The notes beneath the pieces were generated by a model, which was not told the DNA's origin, did no database searches, and saw only the letters and a list, made by a program, of their open reading frames with translations. DNA of 64,000 nucleotides, taken from assembly GCA_022495005.1 (NCBI GenBank), contig JAGYXB010000461.1, positions 62,001 to 126,000 on the forward strand, in the 5' to 3' direction. This document shows, one piece after another, positions 1 to 11,204 of this stretch. The stretch comes from Rhyacophila brunnea. Taxonomy: Eukaryota; Arthropoda; Insecta; Trichoptera; Rhyacophilidae. A program made the position numbers and the translations under genes. Within the stretch, counting starts at the first letter, position 1. Each line of letters starts with the position of its first letter.

Positions 1-78
1 CAGTCAGGATATCCTACACATGTGACATTTTTCAATGGAGTTCAACTACCTTGGGCTTGGTTATCAAAATGCCCCTAG
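1..78 (+). other. Short coding-like fragment at the left edge
   Basis: Frame 1 is open from the window edge to a TAG at 76-78. It reads about 25 residues containing HVTFFNGVQ and a later AWLSK. The HVTFF...AW spacing resembles the core of PWWP domains, but the match is too short to trust. It could be the end of a host exon or a repeat relic cut by the window edge. I rate this as weak. Confidence 0.12.
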
Positions 79-129
79 TTGCAATAATGCAGAGGCCAGC
101 AGATTTCCCAATTGCAAACTACATCAACA

Positions 130-800
130 ATGATTATTCATATGTATAAATAGCGAGTCATAGTTAGCGAGTTGTAATCAATCTTAAGCTCAGTCCGATC
201 AGTAATCTTCATGGCAGTCAGATCTCAGTCTCTGTATTACTCCGCACACTATCTCTTCCACCTAGCCTAAGACCAGTGCATTCGTCACATCTCGTCTTGA
301 AGCATTCTGTCACTATGCCTGGGATTACAGCATCACTTCTACCGAGCCTCGGACCGCTAACATAAGTATTGTATAGATCCACCAGTATAAGTTGTCCGTT
401 GAGTGAGAGAGCGACATGATACAATTTGACATAATCATTCAATACTGTTTATACTGTAATGAGTTTACGTCTAAATTCTAACACCTGATGATTTATGATG
501 GTACAGTACTGTATACTGTTTACGGAGCAATACACTCTTGCTCCACGATTCATCTGAGCAACTTCCAATCCGAGTTTCATCTCAACTCCGGTCGCCTCCT
601 AAGAGGTCTCGTCCCTCTACAACGAGACCGCCCGAATATATTTTTGTCGTATATTTCTTTAGCCACCCTCACCTTGCAGCCATGCTACAAAAGCGATCAA
701 TGCGCTGCAGATCCGTGTGAAGTAGCGCGACATTGTGTTTGTCCTATGCTTTTATACTAGAGCGTAACAGGTTGAATAAAGTATTTTTTCCATTTTAAGA
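130..800 (+). other. Possible solo LTR or other promoter-bearing repeat
   Basis: This stretch is richer in GC than its surroundings. It holds a TATAAATA box at 145-152 and an AATAAA polyadenylation signal at 777-782, with no long open frame between. That order (TATA box, about 630 bases, poly(A) signal) is what an LTR retrotransposon R-U5 region looks like. I do not see matching TG...CA ends or a flanking target duplication, so a host promoter or untranslated region remains possible. Around 669-730 it shares motifs with 23790-23860, including a GATCAATGCGCTG string, which favours a repeat. Confidence 0.3.
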
Positions 801-1551
801 ATCAAAAAAGTGATGTCTTTTTGATCAAAGACAATTTATAAGTCGTATTGTCTTCGTTAAAGGAAGGCTGTAGAATTGTATTGTTGTATTGTTGGAGGAA
901 ATTTACTGTTAAGAATGTAATTAATAATTTATGTAATATCAAACTTGGTTATGTACTTCTTAAGATAACAAATTGAAGGGTAAATTATTATTTAAATAAA
1001 TAAAGCGTAAGAACCCTCCAAGAGGTCGATTTAGAATTCACGATACAAATTCAGTAGGTACATAGAAAATAATAAACTTTTCTCTTTTCCGAATTTGTGG
1101 GTTTATACGTAATATACACGGAAAAAGGAAATTTACATTGCAATTTCAGCTCATTGTAAATATACTTAAATATAATGTGATATTGTGTAAGGCAAAAGGA
1201 CACATTATTATGTAACAGTATATATAGGTCTGTTTTATTATGATTTAATAATATTAGTAAATGAGTAAGTATCCTGATTTTCCATCCCTTTAACAAGGTG
1301 TCAAGGAAGCAGAAGATATGGAGGGTGAGTAAAAGGGGATACTGGGATGAAATGGGGCTAGGGACAAAAAGAATCGTTGTATGAAGTAAAACAAGTCTTG
1401 AGAGTGACAGAATTTTCATTTTGTTTTCCGCCATCCTTTTCCCTTTTACGCCTTGTTGGAGAAGGAGACGCTTCTTCATCGAAGGGTGGAGTATGAACCA
1501 AGTTATTTTTTATATATTTTCAACAAATTTGACGACAGAATATAAAAAAAT
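801..1551. other. AT-rich gene-free stretch
   Basis: No gene, RNA or bounded element is recognised. The 142-codon minus-strand open frame at 1051-1479 is rich in Leu, Ile and Lys, has no motif, and is probably chance. Confidence 0.5.
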
Positions 1552-1738
1552 GTACAGTTCGGTTATGAGGAATACAGCGGCATACACATTTTGAAAATAA
1601 CCGATATACTGGATTATTTGTTAGTTTAACCTAACCAAATCTAACCTAACCTAACCTAACCCAAACTAACAAATAATCCAGTATATCGGGTATTTTCAAA
1701 ATGTGTTTTCCTCTGTATTCCTCATAACCGAACTGTAC
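1552..1738. repeat. Palindromic element with a CCTAA-repeat core, copy 1
   Basis: Two arms of about 73 bases (1552-1624 and 1666-1738) are near-perfect inverted copies. They are separated by a 41-base core that includes a run of TAACC/CCTAA units. The arms contain the blocks CATTTTGAAAAT and TATACTGGATTATTTGTTAG. The same arm sequence recurs as a second palindrome at 20709-20861 and as single arms at 7014-7087, 14192-14292 and 56361-56442, always abutting TTAGG-like pentamers. This defines a dispersed fold-back family. No coding capacity is present. Confidence 0.85.
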
Positions 1739-3046
1739 CAAAAAAATATTAATCTAATAAAATTGGATACAACAATATTGAAAACCTACGAAAAAAGAAG
1801 ATACTGATCTTCTTCTGCATATTTTATCATTGATATTTATTTGGATAAAAAAAGAATACAATATGTTATTATAGTCAATTTGTATACTACATACCTTTGT
1901 GTATATTTTTATATGCATGATAGAGGTGCTTATGAGGACTTCGACATAGTCGAGAGCAAGATCTTGAGAAGAATTTATGGAATTATATAAGATAAGGGCA
2001 TCTGGCAAACAAGATTTTTTTATAGGTTTACCACCTATTTATTGAATAGTATAGAATTAAATAGTATATAATTGAAAAGCATCGGATGCTTAAATAGCTT
2101 GGTCACGTCACATGAATGAAGGAAACTTATCGCGAGGGATGAAGAAAACTTGATGACCTAGATTAACATGGCTCATAACTGAAGACAAAAAGCCGTAGAG
2201 GGATTGAATTAATGCTACCTATATCCGCACTGGATTTATAATTCAATAAAGGCGTTGCAATATAAACCTTGTCGTAACATATATATATATGTATCGTATA
2301 CATAATATTTTAAAATGAAACCTGTTTACGCAAGGTAACAATTAATATTCCCGAGAGAGTGAATCCGCTGATTTTTAACGAACTCAACAAACGAAATAAA
2401 AATCAATGGCAACTAGCAAAATCAATCTACAAACCATTTAATTAGCAGTTGCGCACGCTGCTAATTACACTTTTCCGGGCATCGGGTGACTGGCAATTGT
2501 TATCTATCTATACGATGTGCTTTCAAATTTAATTATATTTTTTAAAAGTTATTTGGTACCCACTAATAAATAACTGTAAATAAATGTAATAATATTTGTT
2601 TTATGTTATTATTTCAATTTATTTTAATCATGTATTTTATTTCAAATAAGAGAAATATAATATGCGATTTATTACGAAAGTATCTAAGAATTGAGATCAA
2701 AATAATAAGTTTCACTTCTTTAAAAATATATTTTTATTAAATTTTAGTCGTGCATTGTCATTAAACTTTTACTTTATGACATAATTATTATGATGTTTCG
2801 TTCAAATTATACATTTTAATACATACATTGTAATAATTCTTCGAACTGGCAAAAGTGTGTTAAAGTACATTCGATGATAATACCTAATTAGTCCGTGTAA
2901 AATTGTAGAACTAAACAATTTTAAATGTAGCTACCATGCTATTATATGCCATGGCAAAAGTCGTTGTTTAATTGGCAAAGCCACCGGTAGATTGACTGCG
3001 GGTAAAAACTATTGCAGCCGATTTGAAAATCGAATAATGAAAACGC
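1739..3046. other. AT-rich gene-free stretch
   Basis: Nothing beyond AT-rich sequence and a short (AT)n run near 2280 is recognised. The 84-codon minus open frame at 1754-2008 shows no motif. Confidence 0.5.
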
Positions 3047-3122
3047 GCCCCCGGATGAGTTCAAATCATCTACCTTTCGATATCCAGTCAAAAATGATCT
3101 ACCACTGAGCTATAATATCCCC
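3047..3122 (-). pseudogene. tRNA-Cys-like pseudogene or SINE head
   Basis: Read on the minus strand, this 76-base segment follows the layout of an animal tRNA-Cys. It has a GGGGATA start, an A-box TAGCTCAGTGGTAGA, a TTTGACT anticodon arm, a B-box-like GATTTGAACTC and a CCGGGGGC end. The anticodon loop reads GGA where tRNA-Cys has GCA, and the D-to-anticodon region has extra T residues, so it is not a functional Cys tRNA. A tRNA-derived SINE head is an alternative. Confidence 0.45.
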
Positions 3123-3717
3123 GTAAACATTATGCTATTCTAAATGTTGGTAATTATGTTGACTTGACTCCAACCCCGGTTGTGACGGAGGTGTCAAGTA
3201 AGATATTATTGTATCGCAACATTGCAAGCGACGAGTTGTTGTGAGTGGAAACACATCTCCCCGTTCTCCCTCTACCCCCATTCATTTTCATGATATTCTT
3301 ACAATTCGTATCCAATTAATTTTATTATGAAAACACATTAAGTACATTGATTTATAGGTACCTATTTACTCCCAGGAACGAAATATACACAAAATATTCA
3401 AGTAAATTAAATATTACTTCTTCTTCGCCGGAACATCATGACCCGAATGATTTGGTCTTTGAGCAGCCTTAGTAGAATAATAAGTAAAATTTATTGATCT
3501 GTACTTTCAACTATCAATCATTATAATATTCGAACCATATCTTATTCCTTCTAACAATCTATTTCATAAATATTTTTACTTACTTGTCCAACAAAATTAA
3601 CTTTCTATACATAAAATGTAGCCTGCGGCGCAATATTTTACAATATTATTAAACACAATATAAGAAATAACTATACTTTAACTACAATGATTCAACTTTT
3701 ATATTATTATGGTACAC
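3123..3717. other. AT-rich gene-free stretch
   Basis: No coding or structural feature is recognised in this interval. Confidence 0.45.
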
Positions 3718-4165
3718 AAAGCGCTTAACGTCAGCGGACAGCAGAGCCAGTCCAAAAACAAATATTTTCTTTCTTAACTTTCTTCTTTAAGTACTACGGT
3801 GCATGGTTGCAGCATCAGTCCCGTGCGGCTCGGGACGTCTCGGGACGAAATGAGCACTTAAAATCACTTCTTTCAGACACGTTTAAAGCGTCATAGAAAG
3901 CGGCCGTGCATATCCACGGCTGTATATATATGACGGGTGGTGGTGGGCACTTTTTTTTTTATACCTACTATATACATCATGCATTCGCACTTCGGTGCAA
4001 GGTTGAATCACCAGTCCCGTGCGGCTCTGCTCGGGACAAAATGAGGGCTTAAATTCTTTGATCTGGCACACGTAAGGGTTATGTTAGCCGGCCGCGTATG
4101 ACGTGGCTGCATATACATAACGGGAGCGGAGGTGGAAGTTTTACACACCATACCTACTATATGAA
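3718..4165 (+). repeat. Tandem pair of LINE 3'UTR-like repeats
   Basis: A unit of about 180 bases occurs twice in tandem (about 3796-3976 and 3992-4162). Both carry CAGTCCCGTGCGGCT, a GGGAC...AAATGAG block, a GCGGCCG...CGTGGCTG block and a closing TACCTACTATAT. The first is preceded by GCGCTTAACGTCAGCGGACA (3721-3740). The reverse complement of that block and of the unit lies at 31020-31256, directly after a LINE ORF2 tail on the minus strand. I infer that this is the 3'UTR of the same non-LTR element, partly duplicated here. The unit is clearly diverged between copies. Confidence 0.6.
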
Positions 4166-5703
4166 GAGAATGGAAATTAGGTTCCATCTTCTACATCGAA
4201 CAGTTAAGTGTAAATGTGTAGATAGACGATTTTTTTTTATTTATTAATTACATTCTCAATTGAGTGGCCAGTCGCTTGGATCCTTTTAGTTGCAACGGGT
4301 CATAGAAAATCTAGTGTCCGTAGTTGTAGATTTAGGTCAGTTGTTCATTGCTAGACTAAACATCTAGAATGTATCTACCTGGAAGTCAATACATAGGACA
4401 GATTTTTTTTGATTTCCACTACCCTCTGCCGTAAAAAGATCACTAATAAGTTATAATGTTATGGATATTTTTTCGAAATCAAACCACCCCTCCATAACAT
4501 TTTACTATGTGCCTGCCCTTCTCAACCTATTAACCTATGTGTTTTCAATAAAAAATTGTTACGTTCTCAAGTTTTATTTATTGTTAATTAATGGCGAAAT
4601 TATTTTGTTTCTTCGGCAAAGTTCGTGGTTGAATTGTTCATGAATATGAACGTTTCGGCTTCCTCGTTGTACCTACTGCCTCTTTATTGAGAAATTGTAT
4701 TTGTTGTTTTGTCTTATGCTTTTTCTTGTATTTTCTGAGCTTATGAGACCGTAAACTGTCGACAGAGTAATAATAAATACCTTCCCGCTGTATAGGTTAG
4801 AATAAAAAGAGTATTATTACAGTATTTAATTAAAATGTCTACCACTAATGAATAGCTAACACAATACTACCCTGCTAAGTAAAAAGACAGTGTTTTTGGT
4901 TTTTTATTATGGAAAATTATAGGATTGTTTTAACATAATCTCTAATTAGACAGTGTATATTTAAAGATTATGTCAAAATAATGCAATAATTTTACATAAT
5001 ATAAGAGAAAATATAGTTTAAAACTTGGGTTCTCATTTCGCTAAAACCAAAAACACTGTGCCTATTTTTACTTTGTATGGCAGAATATGACTGTAAGTAG
5101 TCTAAAAAATTAATGAGGTGTTGATTCCAAAAATCCACATAGTAAGAAGCTACAAAAATATGCACGTATTATATGTATATGTTTGTATAAACATCATAAT
5201 CAATACAACTTCTAAAACTAACCAAAAGAATAAGATAAAAATGAAATTTACTAAAATAAATGCTATTCCCAATGTCATTTTGCTTATATTATTTTGTTGT
5301 AATAAAAAGTATATTGCCTAATAATACCTACTAATCATATTGAACATACATACATGCATACACACATGCGTGTTCAATAAAGAATGTTATGTTCTTAAGT
5401 CTTGTGAATTATTCGTTGAATAACAAAAATAGTATCTTAATAAAGAGGACAGCAAAAAGAAACTAACATTAAAACCAAAAATTTTAATATTTAAAACAAA
5501 AAAAACTCGTTTTCACAAATATAGAATCATGGTTTAATCGGTGTTTGGAAATATATATGTATATACGTATAGTGTAGGTCATATAGGGTCTTTTTTAATC
5601 ATCGACTCTTTCTATAAAAGTTGTTATAAAAGAAAAAAAATAATGTAATTCTTAAATGATTTATTTTATTGTGACAAAATTACTTAATTAATTTTTACAT
5701 AAA
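4166..5703. other. AT-rich stretch with two small palindrome copies
   Basis: No gene is recognised. Two inverted copies of a short repeat lie at 4546-4585 and 5373-5410. They belong to the AAGAATGTAACATTCTT palindrome family, also at 8760-8800 and 33050-33092. Confidence 0.5.
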
Positions 5704-5817
5704 TCAATGAGAAGGATGACGTGCTTGATGATGTTTGGCAAGATTAGCAATGTTTGGTTCAAAATTTGTTAATTTCAGTCTTAAATCGCCTCGGAATTCG
5801 ACATTCAATATATTTCA
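5704..5817 (-). pseudogene. Unidentified degraded coding relic
   Basis: The minus strand from 5817 to 5704 reads as a plausible peptide if one extra T near 5765 is skipped. The first part begins MKYIECRIPRRF and the second ends HHQARHPSH before a stop. Its composition is more protein-like than the surrounding AT-rich frames. I do not recognise the family; the tail of a transposase or another mobile-element protein is possible. The frameshift makes it non-functional as it stands. Confidence 0.2.
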
Positions 5818-6118
5818 TTGCTTTGTTTAAATAGAATTAACATGACTGAAGCCGTTCAGGTATCAGATTCTTCTGGTAGTGCAGGCGACTCATTTAGGTG
5901 TTGGTTCGTTACTTTCAAATGACACTAACACCGTTCCAAAGTGATTTCATCATGGCTGCAATGACAAAAGAATATGTTTCCTCTACCTACAAAACGATTG
6001 GATTATTCAACGATCAGCAATTTTCCGAAGGAATAATATTATAATAACTACACAAATTTTAAAATGAGTCGCATTTATTTAAGAGCCGATATTTATCAAA
6101 AAACAATGATATTCTACA

Positions 6119-6370
6119 TATCGTCGTTGAAACTAGAAAATTGTGTAACTCCGTTTTAATCGAAAATTCACTTTGAATGCCATCTAGTGGCCGTTGATAA
6201 TATCTATCCGTCTTGCAAATTTTGTAATTCCAGAAAAATTGTATCATTGTTAAATCATGGATGATTTCACTCCAAAACCATACATTTGTATAGGAAACCA
6301 TAATGTTTTTTGTCTCTCCTGTAAAGTAGTGTTTTTGGAGTTACACAATTTTCTAGTTTCAACGACGATA
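6119..6370. mobile_element. MITE with perfect 34-bp terminal inverted repeats
   Basis: Positions 6119-6152 and 6337-6370 are exact reverse complements over 34 bases (outer end TATCGTCGTTGAAACTAGAA). The element is about 250 bases and non-coding. TA dinucleotides sit at both boundaries, which would fit a Tc1/mariner-type TA target duplication. The 80-codon minus open frame at 6059-6301 lies mostly inside it and is not a gene. Identity of the ends suggests a fairly recent insertion. Confidence 0.8.
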
Positions 6371-7013
6371 TATAATATGTACAACTAGAGAATTAAACAA
6401 TAATTCAAAATTTATAAAAAACATTTCATAGTTAAAATGTATCACTGATTTTTTTTTGAAATTAATATTACAAATATGGAAAAATATAAATAAAAAAAAT
6501 ATATTATTTTTATACATTCAAGAATATACGAGTAAAAGGTTCCGTTTTATTGTTTTTATTTGTTTTTCACTTTAATGAAATTGTTAATCGCTTTTACGTA
6601 TTTATTCAGCAGCATTTTTAATCGCACGATGTGCACCATACGTCAATAAATGCAATATGCATGTGTAATAAAACCATAAAGCAATGCTGAAAAGGCAGAG
6701 CATACGAGTGTGCAATGGTTATTGCCCCATTCAAACTTAACACTCAACCGTGAAATTTCTTGCACGTCTCTTATGTTTTATGCATGGGTACATAGACGTA
6801 TTTCAAGTGTAATAGAACAACAATAATTATGCTTCTCCCACATACAATCATGAGAATATATGTATTTGATTTATATAAAATAGGGTAGGTCAGTTTATTT
6901 ATTGTGATATATTATTTATATGTTAGGTACAAGTCGGTCTGGCTTCACAGGCACGAACCACTGTAATTTTCATTGCCGATGTTGGCAAAATCCATCAATT
7001 CAAGATTGAAAAC
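6371..7013. other. AT-rich gene-free stretch
   Basis: No element with recognisable ends. At 6929-6940 there is a GTACAAGTCGGT block that also starts the palindromic element at 20698, so the interval probably holds the damaged outer arm of the repeat listed next. Confidence 0.45.
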
Positions 7014-7087
7014 CTAACAAATAATACAGTATATCGGCTATTTTCATTTTTTGTCTGCCGCTGGCTTCCTTTAAACAGGCAAGAACC
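7014..7087 (-). repeat. Single arm of the CCTAA-core palindrome family
   Basis: The sequence matches one arm of the family: AACCTAACAAATAAT, then CAGTATATCGGCTATTTTCA, a GCCGCTGGCTTCC block and AACAGGCAAGAACC. There is no inverted partner close by. The outer end AGGCAAGAACC resembles those at 14282-14292 and, inverted, 56361-56370. Confidence 0.65.
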
Positions 7088-7420
7088 ATATATTATTATA
7101 TTTCACATATATGGACACGATATTGGAAAATATTAATTACCTACAATTTTGATGATTCCATTAGATTTAAATGAATTATTCAAATATGTTATATTAAAGT
7201 GAATACTTCGTCTATCAGATTCACCTAGTGGGAAAAAATAAAGATTGCAATTTGATATAATTTATTGATAATATATATTTAAAAAGAGTTTTAATTAAAG
7301 ACGTTGAATAGATAAATATTTTTTTATTTAAAGTGTTACTTGGTAAACTTGGGTAAAATTTAATAAAATATATCAAATACCAATTTTTAAAGTCACATCA
7401 TATTATTTAATGGTTATGTT
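7088..7420. other. AT-rich gene-free stretch
   Basis: No recognisable feature. Confidence 0.4.
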
Positions 7421-7777
7421 CATGGCCCCCACATCCTGAAGCGGGCCCCAAGACTTGGATCATTGTCGGGGCCCCCCTACTTATCGCTAAGGTTAGAGAC
7501 AGTGTGATGCACTACAGTAGCGTTTTCCAAATGGCGTTCACGGTAAAATTGAGGGTATTTAGTGTATTTTTAATTATCAAGTAATGACACAATTCAAAAT
7601 TACATCGCACTATCGGATATTTTAAATATAACCATTATCAAAGGAAAATAGCGCCAGGCGAATTTTTTTACTAATAGAGCAAATTTGTGATGTTTGTTTA
7701 TCTCACTTATTTGGTTGACTCGCTATGCTGGGGCCCCCAGGCTAGAGCCCTATCAGCCCCCCTTTGTGGGGGCCATG
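7421..7777. mobile_element. MITE-like element with CATGGCCCCCACA ends
   Basis: CATGGCCCCCACA at 7421-7433 is exactly inverted at 7765-7777. Just inside both ends are further GGGCCCC-rich blocks (7443-7477 and 7730-7760), strikingly GC-rich against the AT-rich interior. The element is 357 bases and non-coding. I could not settle a target duplication, so the superfamily stays open. Confidence 0.6.
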
Positions 7778-8759
7778 TAATTTATTAAGTTTTGTATAAC
7801 AAAGCATTGCACAGAAATGATTTTTTTAATATAATAATGATAATGCAGAAGACTGAATGAGTTATTGTTTAGTAAAATAATCAGTTTGAATAATTCATAC
7901 AAAAATATTATGAGTATGTATAATTATAAGTAACCATATAAAACGTTTAGGAAGGTATTCATTTTGATCCTCGTAAAAGGAAAGTTTACTTATCACTATA
8001 GTCAATAAGGTTTGATTTGTCGACTTTCTTACAAATTAACGAAAATCGTACATTGCCCACGTTTACTTTGGACAAACCCGATATAAAAACACAATGCCTG
8101 AAAATCATTGCATACTAATCAGTCGATTCCTCACTGGCAGCATACTATATAATACCAAAACGCCGATCAATGACAGAATGCTTTACAAACTATCAGAAAA
8201 CATGTAGGCATGCATAAAATCTATATAAATTTAGCTAAAGGCCTATTTTATATGGTAAATCAATGGTAATAGAACATTATATTGATATTGTGTGAAGTTA
8301 CATATAAAATATATCCAATTATTTATATCTTTATCATTATTATCATGCGGGTTCGATCCGATTCACTACCTGATGTTGGCCTCACTTCGATTCCAACACA
8401 CTTTTCCAACCTTAGTTCTTCGCTGTAAATTAAAGTTAATTGGCTCACCAAACGATATCCGGTCTATCGGGCATATCTCGGGACCCTATGTTCGGTGTAA
8501 AGACTGTAAAGCATCATTGTTCTATGACTGTTACTCAAGTCTTGGATAACTGCTCCTGCAAAATGTGCTTTGACTGAATTTACATGACTGCCATGTAGTT
8601 ACATCCACTAAACTCTATCATTTCGTCTTTTCAGGAAACTTGGGTAGGTACCACTGTATGATGGTATTTATATAGTGGCTGTCCATTCGCCGAGCGACAT
8701 GTCAGCGCATTGCCATGTTATTTACTTGACGACATTTTTGTACTTTATTATTGATCAAC
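7778..8759. other. Gene-free stretch
   Basis: AT-rich sequence without recognised genes. The open frame at 8292-8549 has no motif. Composition becomes more balanced around 8340-8700, but no repeat partner was found in the window. Confidence 0.4.
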
Positions 8760-8800
8760 GATTCACAAGATTTAAGAATGTAACATTCTTTTTATTGAAT
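8760..8800 (+). repeat. Short palindrome-bearing repeat
   Basis: The 17-base palindrome AAGAATGTAACATTCTT sits between ATTCACAAGATTT and a TTATTGAAT block. The same arrangement recurs at 33050-33092 and, inverted and less exact, at 4546-4585 and 5373-5410. Confidence 0.6.
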
Positions 8801-8806
8801 ATACAT

Positions 8807-9232
8807 AATTTTGTAAATACTTACACAGAGAAAATAATTAACCAATAGAAAAAATCGACCCTGCGCCTCTCGGGATTCGCGCCCACGCACATCGACCACA
8901 CTGTGGCAATGCTATAGGTAACCTATCTAATTGCGACTAATCTTAGCCAATGGCTGTTACAATACTCTCCGAAGTGCTTTTCAAATTGAGTTACTATGGG
9001 CAATTAGCTTTCATATTTTAAATCAAAGTAGGTATTAATTACTTAAGTTACTTACCAACGTCACGGATCAGTTAAAATTTGTCGCAATTAGATAGGATAC
9101 GGATAGCATTATGGCCGATGTGCGTGGACGCGAATTCCGAGAGACGCAGGTTCGATTTTGCCGGGTGTCGTATATTTTTCAACATTTTTTTTTCTATTGA
9201 TTATATATTTTCTCAGAAGTATCTTCAAAATT
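8807..9232. repeat. Inverted pair of SINE-like units
   Basis: Left arm 8807-8937 (minus orientation) and right arm 9081-9232 (plus orientation) are inverted copies. They share GTCGCAATTAGATAGG, a GATGTGCGTGG(G/A)CGCGAAT block, CGAGAG(G/A)CGCAGG and a TTTTCTATTG(G/A)TTA tail. The right arm has an extra insertion of about 28 bases after GATTTT; the left has a few extra bases. The GC-rich block resembles the promoter part of a tRNA-derived SINE (GCGAATCC-like B box). The spacer is about 140 bases. Confidence 0.6.
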
Positions 9233-9888
9233 GTGTATGTTTTATATTATTGACTATAGTATTTGAATATACATATTCCTACCTACGTAGATATAATATA
9301 AATTTAGTAATAGTACAGTTAGGCATAATTTTGTGTTTATTTTGATTGAAAAAATTAATAATATTCAGACCGACTGACTCCCCACAAAATTCAATCCCCG
9401 CCCGTTTATATTGTTTAACACTTGGTAATAAAATGAGTGCATGAATTATCGACGAAGGGCGCCTTCATTCGTTCGGAATATTAAATATTATTATGATTTC
9501 ATTCCGACATCATAATATTTTATTTCGCTAACGAACCTGTAAATTGATATTACTTTCAAAACCATAAACTCTTGGCACTTAGAGCTGTTTATGACGAATA
9601 AATACTGTTTAATGGTGTTAATATTTTTAATTGTTTTTGCAAAAGGTGGCTGTTAAACTACTCTTTTACACGTCTAATAAAAGTAATAAAAGACAACATC
9701 GGTATTTTAAAAAAAAATCTTCATTTATTATGGCATGACTGATCAGTAGCAATGCTTTTTTTTATTTTAATACATAAAATAACTGTATTCTCCATATATT
9801 ATTGGAAAATTATTATTTATTTCATGTTATTATAAAATTAATGTTTTTCTGTAAAAACATATTACATAATTTATGTAATTAATACTCG
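9233..9888. other. AT-rich gene-free stretch
   Basis: No recognised feature. Confidence 0.4.
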
Positions 9889-10020
9889 TAGAATTCATAT
9901 TTACTTGGTAGAATTCAATTTTTATTAAATGATAATAATATAATTTATATTAAATTCTAAGGGTTGTTTTTTAAATCGATGGCTATTTCAGTTGCAACAC
10001 CATCATTATTCTAACTAAAC
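9889..10020 (+). repeat. Dispersed repeat P, linear copy
   Basis: Contains TTTACTTGGTAGAATTC, then TATTAAATTCTAAGGG, GATGGCTATTTCAGTTG and CAACACCATCATTATT. The same blocks in the same order form the arms of the fold-back element at 39739-39996. This copy is linear and lacks the inverted second arm. Confidence 0.55.
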
Positions 10021-10179
10021 ATGAAATTCTTATTTATTAACATAAATTAATAAAACAGAAAATAGAAACATAATATTATCAATATCTTAAAATGGTGAAA
10101 AGCGAATAACGTCGCATATTTTAAAATAATATAAAAACCCATGAGATCTTAAAAAATAATTGTAGAATAACAATTCTAA

Positions 10180-10325
10180 ATAAGCTTTCAATTCAATTCA
10201 ATTCTGTTATTAAATATAATTGTGAATTATTTATAAAATGATTAATATAAAATATATTAAATTCTACATGCTGTTTTTTAGGTTGATAGTTATTTCAGTT
10301 GTAATCAAATTATCAAGACTACAAA
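10180..10325 (+). repeat. Dispersed repeat P, second linear copy
   Basis: Shares TATTAAATTCTACATGCTG, GATAGTTATTTCAGTTGTAA and ATTATCAAGACTA with the arms of the fold-back element at 39739-39996, in the same order. It is more diverged than the copy at 9889. No flanking target duplication was identified. Confidence 0.5.
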
Positions 10326-11089
10326 GATAAATGACTTGTCTACACTTAAGTAAAAAACTCATTTAATGAGACGGGATGATCTCTCTTATTCGCCCTGGAA
10401 CTATTCAAGAATAATACCTACTTACTGGAATTTACTTTCGTAAAGGTTATTTAGTAGTATGTTCGTGAATCTGTGGTTTTCCATGGCCTTCGGCAATTCA
10501 ATTATAAATAATACTATTAACCCATATTAAGTATACAGAAGTTATTAAATGAACCGATTTTTTATTTTTTACCCATTATTACTGAAATGATTCAAGAATT
10601 TTGAAATTACTTGACAAAAAGTTATTTTTGGGCCGTCCAGTATGTGTTATTATATCAAACAAAAGTTTGGCTCTGCTTTTTTAGATTATTAAATTATAAA
10701 TATTCAAAATACTCATTCTAAGGACACTCTCAATTTTTGTGAACTAATCGGAATCGTATTTCTGCCATCTCATTAATAAGTCAATAGGTTATGTGTATTA
10801 TCAGAAAAATATTCGATCATTTAATAAAGAAGGTAAGTACATACTTATCTATATTATTTTCTGACCGAAACCGGCAGCAGAAGAAGAGAAATATATATTT
10901 TATTAATTTGACAACGATTTTCTTTCTATTATATGGGTTGGCTGTTGACTATTCATTTAATTTTTTTAAACTTATCTGGGTATCAGAAAAGTGGAGAGAA
11001 AATATGCGAAAACTACGAGTGTACCTACATACATAATATAATCTCTATTTTTTATATGTATCTGATATGATAAAAATAACTTGATTGGC
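10326..11089. other. AT-rich gene-free stretch
   Basis: No recognised gene. A consensus-like splice donor (AAG|GTAAGTAC) lies at about 10829, but the short frame upstream of it has no identifiable product. Confidence 0.35.
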
Positions 11090-11143
11090 AGAGAACCTTA
11101 GTCGAAATCTAATAAATCTGGGTTCAAGTCCCTCACCGTACCA
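11090..11143 (+). repeat. tRNA-like SINE fragment
   Basis: A GGGTTCAAGTCCC B-box-like motif (11119-11131) ends a short tRNA-like stretch that finishes ACCGTACCA. The A-box region is weak (TTGGCAGAGAACC). This is probably a remnant of a tRNA-derived SINE. Confidence 0.3.
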
Positions 11144-11204
11144 ATATGTTATCTAAAAGACTTATTTTATAGTTTCTGAGGTATATATAATATTCTGATA
11201 ATAT

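Noticed and set aside
1051..1479. 142-codon minus-strand open frame
   Set aside because: Rich in Leu/Ile/Lys/Phe with no motif, typical of a chance frame in AT-rich DNA; no supporting context.
1626..1662. True telomere end
   Set aside because: The CCTAA run is short, degenerate and flanked on both sides by unique arms; it is interstitial.
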